From the NCBI GenBank assembly GCA_913009315.1, contig CAJVZA010000030.1, positions 1-20,866 on the forward strand: a stretch of DNA of 20,866 bases, given 5' to 3'. The notes beneath the pieces were generated by a model. It saw nothing but the letters and a program-made list of their open reading frames with translations, did no database searches and was not told the origin of the DNA. The position numbers were made by a program, and so were the translations under genes. Below, piece by piece: positions 7,371-15,678 of the stretch. This stretch comes from an uncultured Hippea sp. (GTDB taxonomy: Bacteria; Campylobacterota_A; Desulfurellia; JAADFJ01). Numbering within the stretch: position 1 is the first letter of the stretch; every line of letters starts with the position of its first letter.

Positions 7371-7398
7371 ATAATATCATAGAACATTGTTCTGTCAA
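7371..7398 (-). promoter_or_regulatory. Sigma70-type promoter of the pil operon
   Basis: On the minus strand TTGACA (7398-7393) is followed after 16 bases by TATTAT (7376-7371), about 73 bases upstream of the pilM ATG. The -35 box is a perfect consensus and no other gene lies between. A perfect palindrome fills most of the spacer (separate entry). Confidence 0.65.
7381..7393. promoter_or_regulatory. Candidate operator palindrome in the pil promoter
   Basis: AGAACATTGTTCT is a perfect 13-base dyad (6+1+6) lying between the -35 and -10 boxes of the pilM promoter and touching the -35 box. A dimeric repressor bound here would block RNA polymerase. The half site AGAACA is compatible with several HTH regulator classes (for example GAAC-type LexA sites), so I assign no regulator. 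Confidence 0.45.
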
Positions 7399-7554
7399 AT
7401 TCTGTGATTAAAATATCATACAGATACTATCTTGCTTGTCAAATTATACAAAAAGAACGGCCTTATTTACAAGGGTGAGATTGATTAACTCGCCTTACAC
7501 GCTAAAGACAAGTCTATACTATAGCTGTTGCGGCGGCAAGGTTCCGATGCAATG

Positions 7555-7761
7555 TTATACTGTTTTATGCGCTATGCGCAGCAACCCGGGGAACGTTGGA
7601 CGAAGAATTGCGGTCGGCATTGCAGTTGTGATATTTTTGCCGATATTTGCAATATGCGGTGTACTTGCGGCTGTATGACGAACAGGGGGCAGGGGATTCG
7701 CTTTGTATCCACAGCCTGCCAATAATATAAGTAGTATAACCGAAAAAAACTTTTTTCTCAT
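7555..7761 (-). CDS. Small putative lipoprotein
   Basis: A 68-residue protein starting MRKKFFSVILLILLAGCGYKANPLPP. This is a textbook lipoprotein signal peptide with lipobox LAGC (Cys at residue 17), followed by a CGYKANPLPP-type segment like that of small LptM/YifL-type lipoproteins, whose mature part is short and Pro-rich. The rest (about 40 residues) has no recognised domain. The start is the ATG at 7761; an in-frame TTG at 7770 is possible and no strong ribosome site is visible. No obvious partner gene is adjacent. The opposite strand has an open frame (7436-7678) that I do not believe. The 7762-7938 gap towards def holds nothing I can identify. Confidence 0.55.
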   Translation of the reverse strand: MRKKFFSVILLILLAGCGYKANPLPPVRHTAASTPHIANIGKNITTAMPTAILRPTFPGLLRIAHKTV

Positions 7762-7938
7762 TACCGACAATTATAAATAATAATTTCGTAAATTCCAGCA
7801 ATGTTTTGATAAAAGTTTTGGGTCGGCTTGATGCGTTTTTGCAAGATGCCGATGGTGCAGTGTCTCATTGTGTCAATATAAAAGGCAATTCCGTTAATTC
7901 CGTGCGTTCCGCATCAATTAATAGATATCCCTTAAATT

Positions 7939-8439
7939 CTACCCGTCAGCTCTTTTATACAGGTCTTGCTTTAATGACGTAATGCGATCAAGAAAAAGAT
8001 AACCGTCCAAATGGTCTATCTCGTGCTGAATTGCAACTGATTCATATCCTTTTGTGTCTATTGCCTGAAAATTTCCATCTATATCGTTATATTCCACTCT
8101 GATTCTCCTCGCTCTTGTCACAATTCCGAAATAATCAGGCACGCTCATGCATCCCTCTCTTCCGATTTGCTCACCTTCCCTGTGGGTAATCTTTGGATTT
8201 ATCATAAGAAGCTGTCCATGATTATTCCATCTTCCTTTTTTGTGTTTCGAGACATCTACAACTACTATTCTTAATAGTTTGCCTACTTGAGGAGCTGAGA
8301 TTCCGATACCGTACGGTTTGTTTTTCATTGTTTCTACAAGATCATTACAGAACTCTTTAATATTTTCGTCGATCGCATTAATGTACTGTGAAATTTTTTT
8401 GAGAATAGGATCCGGAAACAGAATAATTTTATATATCAT
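7939..8439 (-). CDS. def: Peptide deformylase
   Basis: A 166-residue metal-dependent enzyme that removes the N-terminal formyl group from new proteins. All three family motifs are present: GIGISAPQ (residues 44-51), EGCMS (95-99, Cys97 metal ligand) and QHEIDH (138-143, two His ligands and the catalytic Glu). The second motif has Met where Leu is usual. AAGGA lies seven bases before the ATG. It sits 14 bases downstream of the ACT-domain gene on the same strand and is probably co-transcribed with it. It is separate from fmt, its common neighbour in other bacteria. Confidence 0.96.
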   Translation of the reverse strand: MIYKIILFPDPILKKISQYINAIDENIKEFCNDLVETMKNKPYGIGISAPQVGKLLRIVVVDVSKHKKGRWNNHGQLLMINPKITHREGEQIGREGCMSVPDYFGIVTRARRIRVEYNDIDGNFQAIDTKGYESVAIQHEIDHLDGYLFLDRITSLKQDLYKRADG

Positions 8440-8453
8440 TGGTTGTCCTTATA

Positions 8454-8984
8454 TTAAAGTGCAGTTCCGTTCAGTTGCTTGGCCGATATGTTCAAATTTT
8501 GCTCAGTCTTAATCTTTGCCATCAGTTTTTCTAACATGTCAAAGGTATAGTCCTTTGGAAGCTCAACCTCAAAACTTGCAATATAGGCCGGATTGTCTTC
8601 GCTCCCGACAACTCTTGTGTCAAGGTCTATAATATTTATCCCGTATTTTGCCAAAGGGGTACTTACGCCGTACAGAATGCCGGGTCTATCGGCTGCATAA
8701 ACGGTAATTAACGCATGTTCGTTGTTTCCTTTGACAGTTCTTGCGCCTTCTATTTGATGTATTGCAACATACAGATCAAGCGCTTCAGAAACGCCCTTGA
8801 ACGATTCTCTTAGATCATTCTGCGATATGTTTCCCGAAACAACTAAGATTGTAGAGAATTCGCCTGCCAGTATGGTCGAACTGCCGTCCTCTATGTTCAT
8901 TCCATTTTCATAAATTACCTTGCTTATTCCTGCTATTATCCCTGGTTTGTCTTTGCCTATAACAGCTACCATAAAATTTGCCAT
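8454..8984 (-). CDS. Two-ACT-domain regulatory protein (GcvR-like)
   Basis: A 176-residue protein with two tandem ACT domains. The first is at about residues 1-75 (VAVIGKDKPGIIAGISKVIYENGMNIED) and the second at about 88-170 (ITVYAADRPGILYGVSTPLAKYGINIIDLDTR). Each starts with the (D/K)-(K/R)-PGI ligand-binding turn. This architecture is that of GcvR, the glycine cleavage repressor accessory protein, and of UPF0237-like amino-acid sensors. No DNA-binding domain is present, so it would act by sensing an amino acid and binding a partner. I choose the ATG at 8984 because AGGAGG is four bases before it; an ATG at 9005 with its own G-rich site would add seven residues. Confidence 0.82.
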   Translation of the reverse strand: MANFMVAVIGKDKPGIIAGISKVIYENGMNIEDGSSTILAGEFSTILVVSGNISQNDLRESFKGVSEALDLYVAIHQIEGARTVKGNNEHALITVYAADRPGILYGVSTPLAKYGINIIDLDTRVVGSEDNPAYIASFEVELPKDYTFDMLEKLMAKIKTEQNLNISAKQLNGTAL

Positions 8985-9024
8985 CATTCCTCCTGATTTT
9001 ATCATACAAAATCCCCCCTATCAT

Positions 9025-9053
9025 TTGACATTATAAGGTTACAAAACTATCCT
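9025..9053 (+). promoter_or_regulatory. Promoter of the serine palmitoyltransferase-like gene
   Basis: TTGACA (9025-9030) and TATCCT (9048-9053) are 17 bases apart in the 87-base divergent gap, giving a start of transcription about 30 bases before the ATG at 9093. TATAAT on the opposite strand (9035-9030) could serve the ACT-def unit, so the two divergent promoters would overlap. Confidence 0.55.
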
Positions 9054-9092
9054 TGTAGGGTCAATACCAAAATGAAATGAAAAGGGGAATAG

Positions 9093-10292
9093 ATGGACCT
9101 ATTTGAAAAATGCTATAATTTTGAGGAAGCGGATCAAGCGAAAGCAATGAATCTTTATCCATATTTCCAGCCGATTGAAACAGAACAGGGAACAGAAGTG
9201 TCAATTGACGGGAAAAAGCTTTTAATGCTGGGTTCGAACTCATATCTTGGACTGACCACCGATGAACGAGTAAAGCAGGCATCAATAGAAGCCATCAGGA
9301 AGTATGGCACAGGCAATGCAGGTTCCAGATTTCTCAATGGAACACTCGATCTTCATGTAGAGCTTGAAGAGAAACTGGCTGAGTTTGTCGGAAAAGAGGC
9401 GGCTTTGCTGTTTTCTACCGGATTTCAGGCAAATCTTGCGATATCTGCTCTGGTGGAAAAAAATGATGTTGTTATTATAGATAAATCTGATCATGCAAGT
9501 ATTATTGACGGAACAAGGCTTGGTTTTGGAAAAGTAAAACGTTTCAGACATAATGATATGAATTCTCTTGAATCGTCAATAAGACGTTTGGATAGTCAAG
9601 CAGGTAAATTTGTTGTTGTGGATGGTGTTTTTAGTATGGAAGGAGATATTGTCAACCTTCCTGAACTTGTAGATTTGAGAGAGAAATACGGATTGAGAAT
9701 AATGGTTGATGATGCGCATGCCCTCGGCGTAATAGGAAAGAACGGCAGCGGAACGGCCGATTATTTCGGACTTACCGCCCAAACCGATATTATTATGGGG
9801 ACATTCAGCAAATCATTTGCTTCGCTCGGCGGATTTTTGGCATCGGACAAAAAAGTGATTGACTATCTCAAGCATCATGCGCGTTCGCTGATTTTTTCTG
9901 CAAGTATTACTCCTGCGGCTACGGCTGCAGTTTTAAAGGCGCTTGAGATAATGAAATCGGAACCTGAAAGAATAGAAAAACTGTGGGAAAATACAACATT
10001 TATGAGAAAGGGACTCAATGATCTGGGATTCAATACCGGAAACAGTGTAACTCCGATAATTCCTGTAGTGTCCGGAGACACAATGAAAACACTAAAGATG
10101 TGGAGAACTCTTTTTGACAGCGGTTTGTTTGTGAATCCTGTTCTTCCTCCTGCTGTTCCGCTTAATGAAGGATTAATCAGGGTATCATTGATGGCAACTC
10201 ACACGAAAGAGCAGCTCAAAACAGCTTTAGAAAAATTTGAGCAAGCCGGTAAACAAATAGGGATAATCGATAGATTGGAGGCCGGGTCTTGA
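9093..10292 (+). CDS. spt: Alpha-oxoamine synthase, serine palmitoyltransferase type
   Basis: A 399-residue PLP enzyme that condenses an amino acid with an acyl-CoA or acyl-ACP. Key features: [14 protein letters not shown] (71-84, glycine-rich loop), KSDHAS with the PLP-stacking His134, [11 protein letters not shown] (Asp206/207 and His209) and [12 protein letters not shown] with the Schiff-base Lys240. The N-terminal YPYFQPIE...QGTEV and the [11 protein letters not shown] form match Bacteroides-type serine palmitoyltransferases better than glycine C-acetyltransferase (Kbl) or AONS (BioF), which usually have a GTLGKA-type lysine segment. The predicted reaction is serine plus acyl thioester to 3-keto-sphinganine, the first step of sphingolipid synthesis. 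The start has an AGGGGA site. A downstream acyltransferase-like gene supports a lipid role. Substrate is inferred, not proven. Confidence 0.72.
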   Translation: MDLFEKCYNFEEADQAKAMNLYPYFQPIETEQGTEVSIDGKKLLMLGSNSYLGLTTDERVKQASIEAIRKYGTGNAGSRFLNGTLDLHVELEEKLAEFVGKEAALLFSTGFQANLAISALVEKNDVVIIDKSDHASIIDGTRLGFGKVKRFRHNDMNSLESSIRRLDSQAGKFVVVDGVFSMEGDIVNLPELVDLREKYGLRIMVDDAHALGVIGKNGSGTADYFGLTAQTDIIMGTFSKSFASLGGFLASDKKVIDYLKHHARSLIFSASITPAATAAVLKALEIMKSEPERIEKLWENTTFMRKGLNDLGFNTGNSVTPIIPVVSGDTMKTLKMWRTLFDSGLFVNPVLPPAVPLNEGLIRVSLMATHTKEQLKTALEKFEQAGKQIGIIDRLEAGS

Positions 10293-10318
10293 GAATAGTT
10301 TGCCCGAAAACTTTGTTT

Positions 10319-10400
10319 TGTTGTTGCGGACGTTTGAGGGATGCATAGCAATCTGATTTGGGAAAGATTGCGTCGATTACCTTGTTCCCTTGTAATGACA
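10319..10400. repeat. Degenerate intergenic inverted repeat
   Basis: Read on the minus strand, this begins TGTCATTACAAGGGAAC and runs through CGCAATCTTT, CCCAAATCAGATTGC. It resembles a decayed copy of the widespread TGTCATTGCGAGG...GCAATCT mobile repeat found in many deltaproteobacterial genomes (pattern recalled, not searched). A perfect 7-bp stem GCAATCT/AGATTGC spans 10348-10371. It separates the spt-like gene from the acyltransferase gene. No U-run follows, so it is unlikely to be a simple terminator. Confidence 0.5.
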
Positions 10401-10404
10401 TTTA

Positions 10405-10419
10405 TCAACAGCCTGTTGA
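10405..10419. repeat. Perfect 15-base palindrome
   Basis: TCAACAGCCTGTTGA (7+1+7) lies between the degenerate repeat and the acyltransferase gene. It shares its core with the hairpin at 1758-1772, differing at two positions. It may be a binding site, an insertion scar or a small repeat family; a role cannot be read from sequence. Confidence 0.5.
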
Positions 10420-10543
10420 ATTTTGAGTTGCCCTTAAATTTCAGAATTTAGAAAGCAGCGCATGGGGGAGAATTTGAACTTGATCTGTGCAGCATTATTT
10501 GATCCCCAATTGCATAAAAAATAGATTGCTGGAGGCAAAATTT

Positions 10544-11650
10544 ATGATAGAGATTATAGATGCCGATGACAAACAACTGAGAGATGATTTTATAAATGTT
10601 CCTTACTCTCTTTATCCGAAAAGCTCGTTTTGGGTGCCTCCGCTGAGATCCGAAGAAAAAAAGTTGTTTTCCGAAAAGAATCCGTTCTGGAAAGAAAATC
10701 GATTCAAGCTGTTTATAGCCCGAAAAGACGGTAGAAATGCAGGCAGAATAGCTGCTATCATCAACAAAGAACACAATGATTATTATCACGACAAAACCGG
10801 TTTTTTTGGATTTTACGAATCGATAAACGACAAAGCGGTATCATCTTCTCTAATCGATGCCGCATCAAAATTTTTGAAGAACAGCGGGTTGAAAACGATA
10901 AGAGGTCCCGTTAATCCATCGATGAATGATACTTGCGGAGTGCTTGTTGAAGGCTTTTATCAGCCTCCTGTCTTTATGATGCCGTATAATTTTCCCTATT
11001 ATGATAAGCAGCTGACCTCTGCCGGACTCTCAAAAGCAATGGACCTTTACGCATGGTATCTGACGCTTATTAATCCTATAGAGAGGCTTGAGAAACTTGA
11101 ACAAAAGGTTATTAAAAGGGAAAAGTTGTCAACAAGGAAGTTTTCAAAAAAGCATTTCAAACGTGATATCGAATATATATGGGAACTTTATTGCAATGCA
11201 TGGAAAGATAATTGGGGATTTGTGCCTCCCACAAAAGAGCAATTTTTTTATGGAACCAAAGATTTTAAAAATATGCTGGAAGAAGATTTTGTATTTTTCG
11301 TTGAAAACGAAGGGAAACCGATTGCATTTTCCGTGTTTATGCCCGATTTTAACACAGTCTTAAAAAAATATGATGGAAATCTGCATTTTTGGCAGCTGCC
11401 ATTTCTTTTGAGATCGATAAAAAAGATAAGAAATGCGAGAATGCCTCTTTTAGGTATACGGGACGGCTATCGCGGAAGAGGCATTGATCTGGTTCTTTAT
11501 ATTGAAGGTTTCAAGATTGCAAAAAAGCATGGTTTTGCCGGTGGGGAAATGAGCTGGATACTGGAAACAAACGGCCGCATGAACGGAGGAATAAAAAAGA
11601 TGGGAAGCGAGCTTTACAAGCGGTATCGGATTTATGAGAAAACGATATGA
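10544..11650 (+). CDS. GNAT-fold acyltransferase, possible N-acyltransferase
   Basis: A 368-residue member of the two-lobed GNAT-like family whose members begin with a WVPPL...F(F/W) segment (YPKSSFWVPPLRSEEKKLF). It continues GRIAAIINKEHN, TGFFGFYES, RGPVNPSMNDTCGVLVEGF, MDLYAWYL and NWGFVPPTKEQF. It ends with an acetyl/acyl-CoA-type loop (LGIRDGYRGRGIDLVLY, EMSWILETN). Members are usually annotated only as N-acetyltransferase; my recollection is that the bacterial ceramide synthase of Caulobacter belongs to a GNAT-like acyltransferase family, but I cannot confirm that this is the same branch. I choose the ATG at 10544 because GGAGG is eight bases upstream; an in-frame upstream start at 10487 has no such site. 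It overlaps nadK by four bases and heads a five-gene operon. Confidence 0.75.
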   Translation: MIEIIDADDKQLRDDFINVPYSLYPKSSFWVPPLRSEEKKLFSEKNPFWKENRFKLFIARKDGRNAGRIAAIINKEHNDYYHDKTGFFGFYESINDKAVSSSLIDAASKFLKNSGLKTIRGPVNPSMNDTCGVLVEGFYQPPVFMMPYNFPYYDKQLTSAGLSKAMDLYAWYLTLINPIERLEKLEQKVIKREKLSTRKFSKKHFKRDIEYIWELYCNAWKDNWGFVPPTKEQFFYGTKDFKNMLEEDFVFFVENEGKPIAFSVFMPDFNTVLKKYDGNLHFWQLPFLLRSIKKIRNARMPLLGIRDGYRGRGIDLVLYIEGFKIAKKHGFAGGEMSWILETNGRMNGGIKKMGSELYKRYRIYEKTI

Positions 11651-12552
11651 CGATAGACCCGCTTTTTAGAAAACCGGGTATAATAGCTCTTAGTTCGGAG
11701 CACTCTATTCAGGTTGTTCAAAATCTTATATCGATTCTCAAGAAATATAAAATAGAGCCGCTTCTTTACGGTAATACTGCAAAACTTTTAGAAAAAAAGG
11801 CAGACAGTGATTTTTTTAATCGAATATCCGTTTTAATAGTTTTGGGTGGAGACGGCACATTTATTTCAGCGGCAAGAGATGTTGCGGGACATAATATACC
11901 GATGATCGGGATAAACCTCGGAAGAATGGGTTTTTTGACTGAGATTCCCGTTTCACGCATGGAACAGTTTTTTAATGATGCTGTCAATGGCCGCTACAGC
12001 ACACAGAATAGAATGCTTTTTGAGCTGTCGCTAATTAGGAAAGAGGTTGTTTTTCAAAAATGGATTGCATTCAATGATGTTGTAATAAGCAGACATGCTT
12101 CAAGCGGTATCATTCATATACAGATTTTATCAAAAGAGGGCGAAATCGATTGCCAGGGTGCGCTTGATACGGACAAACTCTATCCTGTTTCGGGCTTTAG
12201 GGCTGACGGAGTAATAATATCAACGCCAAGCGGTTCAACAGCATATAGTCTTTCAGCCGGTGGTCCTATAGTGACTCCCGGTCTTGCTGCAGTAATTATA
12301 ACTCCCGTTGCGCCTCATACACTCTCAAACAGACCAATCGTGCTTCCTGCTGAGACAGATTTAGTGATCCAGGTCAAAGATTGCGACAATTTCCATCTTT
12401 CTGTTGACGGACAGATCGGTTTGGTGGCAGATGAGCAGGATCTGATCTGCATCAGTCGTTCGGATAAATTTGTAAAGACGATCGGTTTTGAGGATAGAAA
12501 CTACTTTGAAGTATTAAAAGAAAAATTAGGCTGGGAAACAAGACAAATTTGA
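11647..12552 (+). CDS. nadK: NAD kinase
   Basis: A 301-residue ATP-NAD kinase that makes NADP from NAD. Diagnostic motifs are GGDGT (67-71, catalytic Asp), INLGRMGFLTEI (89-100), FNDVVI (substrate-binding NE/D motif) and TPSGSTAYSLSAGGPIV (glycine-rich loop). PVAPHTLSNRPIV and LSVDGQ near the C-terminus are also conserved. It overlaps the upstream acyltransferase stop (ATGA) and its own stop overlaps the TTG start of recN. The nadK-recN pairing is common in bacteria. Confidence 0.97.
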   Translation: MTIDPLFRKPGIIALSSEHSIQVVQNLISILKKYKIEPLLYGNTAKLLEKKADSDFFNRISVLIVLGGDGTFISAARDVAGHNIPMIGINLGRMGFLTEIPVSRMEQFFNDAVNGRYSTQNRMLFELSLIRKEVVFQKWIAFNDVVISRHASSGIIHIQILSKEGEIDCQGALDTDKLYPVSGFRADGVIISTPSGSTAYSLSAGGPIVTPGLAAVIITPVAPHTLSNRPIVLPAETDLVIQVKDCDNFHLSVDGQIGLVADEQDLICISRSDKFVKTIGFEDRNYFEVLKEKLGWETRQI

Positions 12553-14123
12553 TTGCATCGCTCGATATAAAAAATTTTCTGACCATTAAAGATTCAAAAA
12601 TATTATTTTCGGATAATATTACATGCTTTACAGGAGAAAGCGGATCGGGCAAATCGGTTCTGGCATCCGTGTTGTTTTTTTTGTTCGGTGAGGAAATAAA
12701 AACTAAAATCAGCTTGAAGGATGTGTCAATTACCGCAAATATCAAATCTGCAGTTCTTGCGGGACATCTGCGGAATTCAGGCTTTCAGATAAAAGAAGAT
12801 TTTTATCTTACAAGGGAATTCAAAGGCAACAGAAGCAGATTTCTTATTAATGATAAACCTATCGGAAAATCCGATGTCAGAAATATTTTTCTTCCGTATC
12901 TTATAACTACTCATCAAAATCTCAACTATTTAAGGAATGAAGTTTATATAGAGCTGCTTTCGGATTTCGATATGTCAAAATATAAATTTCTTTTCGATAA
13001 ACAGGCGGCAGTGAAGAAAAGATATCAAGAGATCGGAGTGAGAATTGCCGGAGACAAAGAAGAATATGAAAAATCGAAAAAACTCATAGAAAGAATTAAA
13101 AAACTGAAACCTTACAGAGGTGAAATAGAAGAACTCAGAAAGAAAATAACCGGCATAAGATCAGCTGAAAAAATAAAAGAAATAGACGGGCAAATAAATA
13201 TTCTTTTATATGGAGACGGCAAATTGCTTGAACATCTCCTGCTTTTAAAAAAGCTTCTGATTCAAAAAGAGGAGCTGCAGGGAGGAGACTTGTCTGCATC
13301 TGTCGGAGACATAATAATAAATTTTGAAAACGGCGAGTTTCAAGCTGATGACATTACCGAAAGCGGAGAACTTGAGAAAATAAAAAAGCGTTTGAGCGAC
13401 CTCCGGATGCTTGAATTCAGGATGCAGCAGCCGCTTGATGAGGTCATGGATAATCTAACCGATATGGAGAAATTTGTCAGAAAATATGATGAGAATTGTG
13501 CGGAGCTTTCCGATATGAAGCAAGATATCAATCAGCTGCATAATAAGATTGTCGGGCTTGCCGGTGATATACATGACAGACGTTTGAGGGCTGCCTTAGA
13601 TATAGAAAAAAGATTAAGCGAAGCACTGAAGGGTCTCGGTATAGATTGTTCTATCCGTTTTCATTTTGAGAAAACCGACCCGAACAGGTTTGGAACCGAT
13701 AAGATAAGCCTTCTTTTTTCATCCAACCCCCAAATAGTGCCTCAGGAGATAAACCTGGTTGCATCGGGGGGTGAAAAGAGCAGAATTTTACTAAGTTTAT
13801 TGACAATTAAGAATAAAAACAAGATCCTGATTTTAGATGAGATTGATGAAGGAACGAGCGGCAGCACAACTCAAAAGATAGCTTCGATTCTTAGATTAAT
13901 TTCGCAGCATTGCCAGATTGTTATTATTACTCACAAACCTCAGATAGCTGCTGTTGCCGATATTCATTGCAAAGTGAGTAAGCTTACGATTGACAATCAA
14001 GCCGTTACGACAATCAGAAGTCTGTCTATGCAGCAGAGAGTCGGTGAGCTTGCCTCATTAATAAGCACTGAGAGTTCATCCGAGGAGGCCAGACGATATG
14101 CAGAGAAGCTTCTTAAAAACTGA
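12549..14123 (+). CDS. recN: DNA repair protein RecN
   Basis: A 524-residue SMC-like ATPase acting in double-strand break repair. The N-terminal head has Walker A GESGSGKS (29-36), followed by a long coiled-coil region (about 140-370, many Glu/Lys heptads) and a C-terminal head with the signature ASGGEKSR, Walker B KILILDEIDEG and the H-loop ITHKPQIAA. Usual family forms are GETGAGKS and SGGELSR, so this copy is diverged, and it is slightly shorter than the usual 550 or so residues. The TTG start at 12549 overlaps the nadK stop by four bases, indicating coupling; no strong ribosome site is seen. Confidence 0.93.
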   Translation: MIASLDIKNFLTIKDSKILFSDNITCFTGESGSGKSVLASVLFFLFGEEIKTKISLKDVSITANIKSAVLAGHLRNSGFQIKEDFYLTREFKGNRSRFLINDKPIGKSDVRNIFLPYLITTHQNLNYLRNEVYIELLSDFDMSKYKFLFDKQAAVKKRYQEIGVRIAGDKEEYEKSKKLIERIKKLKPYRGEIEELRKKITGIRSAEKIKEIDGQINILLYGDGKLLEHLLLLKKLLIQKEELQGGDLSASVGDIIINFENGEFQADDITESGELEKIKKRLSDLRMLEFRMQQPLDEVMDNLTDMEKFVRKYDENCAELSDMKQDINQLHNKIVGLAGDIHDRRLRAALDIEKRLSEALKGLGIDCSIRFHFEKTDPNRFGTDKISLLFSSNPQIVPQEINLVASGGEKSRILLSLLTIKNKNKILILDEIDEGTSGSTTQKIASILRLISQHCQIVIITHKPQIAAVADIHCKVSKLTIDNQAVTTIRSLSMQQRVGELASLISTESSSEEARRYAEKLLKN

Positions 14124-14152
14124 CAGCGGCAGATGAAAATGGAATTTTGGAT

Positions 14153-14707
14153 ATGATACTGGATTATAAGAAACATCGTCTTGATGTAGCAGGTGCGATG
14201 AGAAGAGGTAAAGTTGCTATTTTCCCAACCGATACTATTTACGGCATCGGAACTATCTGGAATAGTCCGAATAATTCAAAAATATTCAGGATAAAAAAGC
14301 GTAAAAAAGATAAGCCGCTGCTGATTTTGTCTGATTTTAAATGGATTGATGAATTTGCGGATTTAGGCGGGTTGAAAGAGGAATTGGAGCGATATTGGCC
14401 CGGACCGTTTACTTTGATTATAAACACAAAAATATGTTTGCCATGGTGGATTTCAGATGGCAGAAGTGCTGCATTCAGGGTTCCGCGCAACAGAGAATTG
14501 CTGGAATTGATCAGGGCTGTCGGTGCGCCTATAACAGCTACAAGTGTTAATTTTTCAGGAGAAGCTCCGCTAAATGATATAACAAAAATAAAGAGAATTT
14601 ATGCAAAACATGTTGATATTATCGCAGAAGATGATAGTTTTGTTCCTGCGAAACCCTCGAAAGTTATTGATTTGAGGGAAATTTCAACTAAAAGGAGAAT
14701 AAGATGA
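14153..14707 (+). CDS. tsaC: L-threonylcarbamoyladenylate synthase (TsaC/Sua5/YrdC family)
   Basis: About 184 residues. It makes threonylcarbamoyl-AMP for the t6A37 modification of tRNAs that read ANN codons. Motifs: VAIFPTDTIYGIG (nucleotide and threonine site), KKRKKDKPLLIL (the KxR...KP basic motif), YWPGPFTLI, AFRVPRN and ITATSVNFSGE. It is the short TsaC form without the extra C-terminal Sua5 domain. The start at the ATG at 14153 is likely; an in-frame TTG six bases earlier is possible. The stop overlaps the speE ATG. Confidence 0.92.
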   Translation: MILDYKKHRLDVAGAMRRGKVAIFPTDTIYGIGTIWNSPNNSKIFRIKKRKKDKPLLILSDFKWIDEFADLGGLKEELERYWPGPFTLIINTKICLPWWISDGRSAAFRVPRNRELLELIRAVGAPITATSVNFSGEAPLNDITKIKRIYAKHVDIIAEDDSFVPAKPSKVIDLREISTKRRIR

Positions 14708-15576
14708 CAAAGATAAAAGAAGACAAGTTTCTGCCGCCGGAATCACCTGAAATTTGGTTTACCGAGAAGCATACAAATAATTGCGGAATAACATTTAAGG
14801 TCAACAAAACATTATACAGCGGCCGGAGCAAATATCAGAGAATTGATATATTGGAGACGCCTGAGTTTGGAAGAGTGATGCTTCTTGACGGTCTTGTAAT
14901 GCTTACTCAAAAAGACGAGTTTGTTTATCATGAAATGATTACTCAGATTCCGCTGTTTACTCATAAAAATCCTAAAAGTTATCTTGTGATAGGCGGAGGA
15001 GATGGGGGTACTGTAAGCCGTGTGGCACTTCATCCTGAGATTGAAAAGATTACCGAGGTTGAAATAGATGAGGATGTTGTAAATGTCTCTAAGCGATTTT
15101 TTCCTGAAATAGCAAGTGGATATAACGACAGAAGAACGAAGCTTATCATTGATGACGGAATCAAATTTATAGAGAATTCCGAGAGCAAATATGATATAGT
15201 TACTGTCGATTCCACTGATCCGTTCGGACCCGCAGAAGGTTTGTTCAGCGAAAAATTTTATAACGATATCTATAACTCTTTGACTGATACAGGTATTTTA
15301 ACGGTCCAATCTGAAACGCCGTTTTATGATATTGACGCAACGAAAGTGATATATAAAAATTTGAAAAAAAGTTTCCCGATTGTAAGAGTCTATCTGGCTT
15401 TTATTCCTACATATCCTGCCGGCGTATGGTCGTTTTGTCTGGCCTCAAAAATGTATGATCCTCTGATAGATTTTGATGAGAAACGATTTTCTGCAGTTTC
15501 ACTGCCTCTGAAATATTACAACAAGCAGATACATAAGGCGGTATTTGCACTTCCCTCTGTATATAATGTATTTTGA
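14704..15576 (+). CDS. speE: Spermidine synthase (polyamine aminopropyltransferase)
   Basis: A 290-residue aminopropyltransferase that transfers the aminopropyl group of decarboxylated SAM to putrescine. N-terminal beta domain: GRVMLLDGLVMLTQKDEFVYHEMI. SAM-binding fold: VIGGGDGGTVSRVALHPEIEKITEVEID (about 96-123) and IIDDGIKFI. The catalytic loop VDSTDPFGPAEGLFSEKFY contains the conserved Asp, and PTYPAGVWSF is typical of SpeE. No speD is visible in this window, so the source of decarboxylated SAM lies elsewhere. It is the last gene of the acyltransferase-nadK-recN-tsaC-speE operon. No clear terminator follows. Confidence 0.95.
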   Translation: MTKIKEDKFLPPESPEIWFTEKHTNNCGITFKVNKTLYSGRSKYQRIDILETPEFGRVMLLDGLVMLTQKDEFVYHEMITQIPLFTHKNPKSYLVIGGGDGGTVSRVALHPEIEKITEVEIDEDVVNVSKRFFPEIASGYNDRRTKLIIDDGIKFIENSESKYDIVTVDSTDPFGPAEGLFSEKFYNDIYNSLTDTGILTVQSETPFYDIDATKVIYKNLKKSFPIVRVYLAFIPTYPAGVWSFCLASKMYDPLIDFDEKRFSAVSLPLKYYNKQIHKAVFALPSVYNVF

Positions 15577-15678
15577 AGTTTAATGATTTGATTTGCGTAC
15601 GGCATAACTCTTTTTACTTTTTTGTCTTGAAAAGTCTGTATAAATTACAAATATTAGTATATACTATCTAAGGAAAAT

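Noticed and set aside
7436-7678. 80-residue plus-strand open frame opposite the small lipoprotein
   Set aside because: No ribosome site, no recognisable domain, and it overlaps a minus-strand frame with a clear lipoprotein signal.
9093-10292. Glycine C-acetyltransferase (Kbl) or 8-amino-7-oxononanoate synthase (BioF)
   Set aside because: The lysine segment [12 protein letters not shown] and N-terminal YPYF region fit serine palmitoyltransferase better; no tdh or bio genes are adjacent. Not fully excluded.
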